Part shown: piece by piece, positions 62,101 to 64,000 of the stretch
Position numbering within the stretch: position 1 is the first letter of the stretch
Layout: each line of letters starts with the position of its first letter
Assembly: GCF_000372725.1 (NCBI RefSeq)
Contig: NW_005200496.1
Span: forward strand, 145,682 to 209,681
Length of the DNA: 64,000 bases
Source of the DNA: Emiliania huxleyi CCMP1516
Taxonomy: Eukaryota > Haptophyta > Isochrysidales > Noelaerhabdaceae
Reading direction: 5' to 3'
The notes under the pieces: generated by a model
What the model saw: the letters and a program-made list of their open reading frames with translations, nothing else
Told to the model about the DNA's origin: nothing
The model's database searches: none
Position numbers and translations under genes: made by a program

Positions 62101-64000
62101 CGGCACAGTCACCACCGCTCCACACGCCTTCGCCCTTCTTCCCGCCCCCTCCGCCGCTCCTCGGCGGCGCCGCCCAGCCGGCGCCCAAGATTGTCCCGCC
62201 GCCAGCAATCCTTGGCGCACCGCCGCCCGCACTCGGCGCACCGCCGGTGCTCAGCCCGCCGCCGACTCTCGGCGCGCCGCCGCCGCCACCGAGACTCGGT
62301 GCGCCGACGCCCGCGCTCGGCACGCCCACGCTCTTGAGCATGCCCGACCTCGGCGGCGGCGGCGGCGCTGATGCGGACGACAACCCTGTCCAGCAAAAGG
62401 CCGCGACCGCGCAGGGCTTAGTCGGCTGGGATGCCTACTCCCCTCGCTCCGTCGAGCACCTCCCCCCGCCTCTGCGCAGTGGCGCTTCTCGCCTCGCTCC
62501 GCCGCCCCTCGCCAGCGATGCCAGCGATGATGCTGGCGACGTGGTCCCGCCACCCCCTGTCCTCTTCCCGGGAGGAGGCGGGCGCATGGACCTGCCGCCT
62601 CCTCCTCTGCTCGGCGGCCTCGCCGCGGGCCCGCCCTCGCCGCCGCCCTCGCCGCCCGCGCAGCCGCCGCCGTCGACGCGCGGGTTCCTCAACAGCTTCC
62701 TCGGGGGCGGGTCGCGACGGGAGTCGACAGACAGCGGGCTGCACACCGTCGATGCGTGCCCGCCGCACGAAGCGGCTGTCGTCGAGGCGTACAACGTGAC
62801 GAAGCCTCTCGCCGACCGGCTCTGGCCCGTTTTGGCGGACAAGGACCTCGCGGATGGCTGGACCGGCCTCTCAGTTGCCCTCCTCGCCTCGTGCCTGGAC
62901 TCCGACGGTGCGTCCATGGGCGTCGAATCGCTCTCCGCCTGGTGGACGGGCCTCTCTCGGCGCAGGGATGACCTTCGGCTGTCGATGGCGCGCACGCTTC
63001 GCTCCATCACGCAGACCGAGGGGTTCGGCCGCGCTGTGCTATCCGACGCGGCGCGGTCCGAGCACCAGCGCCTTCTCAAGCTGTGCCTGGGCTTTGTGCG
63101 TGAGTCCAAGCGCGTGCTCGAGGACCCGTCCTGCGTAAGCAACTACCCGCTGTGCCTCGAGGTTGTGCAGCTCGTCGCGAGCCTCGCGGCGGCCACGGCT
63201 GGCGACGTCCGGTACGATCCCAAGCGCTGGCTTCGACCACTGATGGTGCCCGCATCGCTTCAAAACTCGTGGCCCATCGTGGAGCGCTGCTCGCTGCTCG
63301 AGCTTCTCATGCGGTGGGTGCGGTGGCGCGAGGACAAGGCGCTGGCGGCGCTGGCCACCGGCGGAGTAAGGCCGCAGACGCAGCGTTCGACGCCCGCGGT
63401 GGGCTCGCTCGAGGAGCAGGCTCTCTTCCGGATCGAGACGGTCTCTGCCCACGCGATCCTCCTCCTCGTGCAGTCGGGCCCGGTCATGGAGCGCGACCGT
63501 CTCCTTGCGATCGCAGAGGCGGGGCCGTGGTCGCGGGATCTCGACCTCCTCGGCTGGTATGAGAGCACGCACGCAGAGGAGGGGCACAACACGCTCGCGT
63601 GCCTCCTCGGGCACCACTTTGAGCATCTCCTCCCCGCCTTCCTCCATCGCGCCTACTTTTTCGCCGGCTCGTCGCCCCGCCTCTCCACGAGGTACTTTCA
63701 CGCCATCGTCGATGCGCTTGTCCCGGCCGACGCCGCACTCGACGATGGGCCGGCGGCGGCGTCGGACCGCGACTTTGAGTCCGAGGTGGAGGCCGCCTCT
63801 CCGAGCCTGATGCTGTTCGGCATGATCCACCTCGCCTCGACCGACGCGCGCACGCGCTCGCGGGCGTTCGACCTGATCTGCCGCCTGACCGACTCCTTTG
63901 GCCCGGCCGAGGGGTTCGAGTGCGATGGCTCTTCGCTCGGAGCGCGTCGGCTCCTCTACGCCGCCGACGAGCCCACGCCGATGCTGCTCTCATCGCATCT
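59121..64000 (+). CDS. Furry/MOR2/Tao3-like cell morphogenesis protein, N-terminal part
   Basis: Exon 1 is 59121-61946 and exon 2 runs from 62019 in one open frame to the window end, so at least 1,600 aa are present and the protein continues. The intron boundary (GCG|GC donor) joins HYAALFALCGACKP. The start MADTVLSLLFEDIHSSLAAA, then VVPLAVADILACILGE, LQLAFRGLCSSGGQQ, FETACAELNKQLHADLS, VGCQRISLPKDPCSPMVQPF and LPKLLENGDVVVLIVGQIAV follow the order of the helical-repeat N-terminal domain of Furry proteins (VE-L...LAF...SKF...L-L...P). A Pro-rich insert (about 62090-62680) precedes more helical repeats. Furry proteins scaffold NDR/LATS kinases in cell polarity and spindle control; that role is inferred. 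The match is by pattern, so a different HEAT-like protein is possible. Confidence 0.6.

Noticed and set aside
1..64000. CRISPR arrays, bacterial operons, ribosome-binding sites
   Set aside because: Spliceosomal introns, eukaryotic gene families and satellites show this is nuclear eukaryotic DNA; the tandem arrays lack spacer structure.

Overview
The window looks like nuclear DNA of a GC-rich, flagellated eukaryotic microalga. A haptophyte of the Emiliania/Gephyrocapsa or Chrysochromulina kind is the best guess. That rests on dense short introns, frequent GC-AG introns, heavy repeat content, ciliary and microtubule genes, and a selenoprotein K with an in-frame TGA. The species was not tested against any database. 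Gene models were made by hand, joining reading frames at GT/GC...AG sites so that phases and family motifs stay continuous.

Layout, left to right: a partial unknown gene at the left edge (403-645, minus); a repeat split by a 238-bp inverted-repeat element (1248-1670); a CIMIP2/FAM166-like ciliary protein (2483-3974, minus); a MORN-repeat protein (4773-5851); a 270-aa unknown (6413-7365); a broken GT90-like glycosyltransferase (minus) facing a decayed retroelement zinc-finger ORF (7600-10221); repeats and GC-rich low complexity (10.2-12.6 kb); a one-RCC1-repeat protein of unknown family with satellite-filled introns (12640-15901); a poorly resolved stretch (16-19.4 kb); a 12-exon kinesin-3 with FHA domain (19811-23898); a hotdog thioesterase (24464-25465, minus); an EMB8/ABHD-type hydrolase with ten exons (26641-29054, minus); FKBP (29602-29997, minus); a four-module ShKT protein ending in KDEL (30307-31180, minus); a J-domain protein (31531-32640, minus); 9-bp arrays (33.0-33.5 kb); an AIR9-like coiled-coil protein (34704-37487, minus); selenoprotein K (37831-38207).

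From 38.7 to 44.1 kb lies a block of dispersed repeats, including a complete 1.1-kb transposon (42279-43402) whose empty site survives at 58.84 kb. Then come anthranilate phosphoribosyltransferase (44167-45959), a four-helix membrane protein (46547-47600, minus), ribosomal protein eL33 (48073-49028, minus), an orphan signal-peptide exon (49555-49633, minus), an A/B-type cyclin (50474-52298), a low-complexity putative nuclear protein (53650-56001, minus), more repeats, and a Furry/MOR2-like protein open to the right edge (59121-64000).

The genes do not form one pathway. Several concern cilia, microtubules and cell shape (CIMIP2-like, kinesin-3, AIR9-like, Furry-like); others are housekeeping (eL33, TrpD, FKBP, cyclin) or ER/secretory (J protein, ShKT-KDEL, SelK). 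The most notable signals are the recoded TGA of SelK, two TIR elements each paired with an empty site, and evidence in the hydrolase gene that introns arose by insertion.
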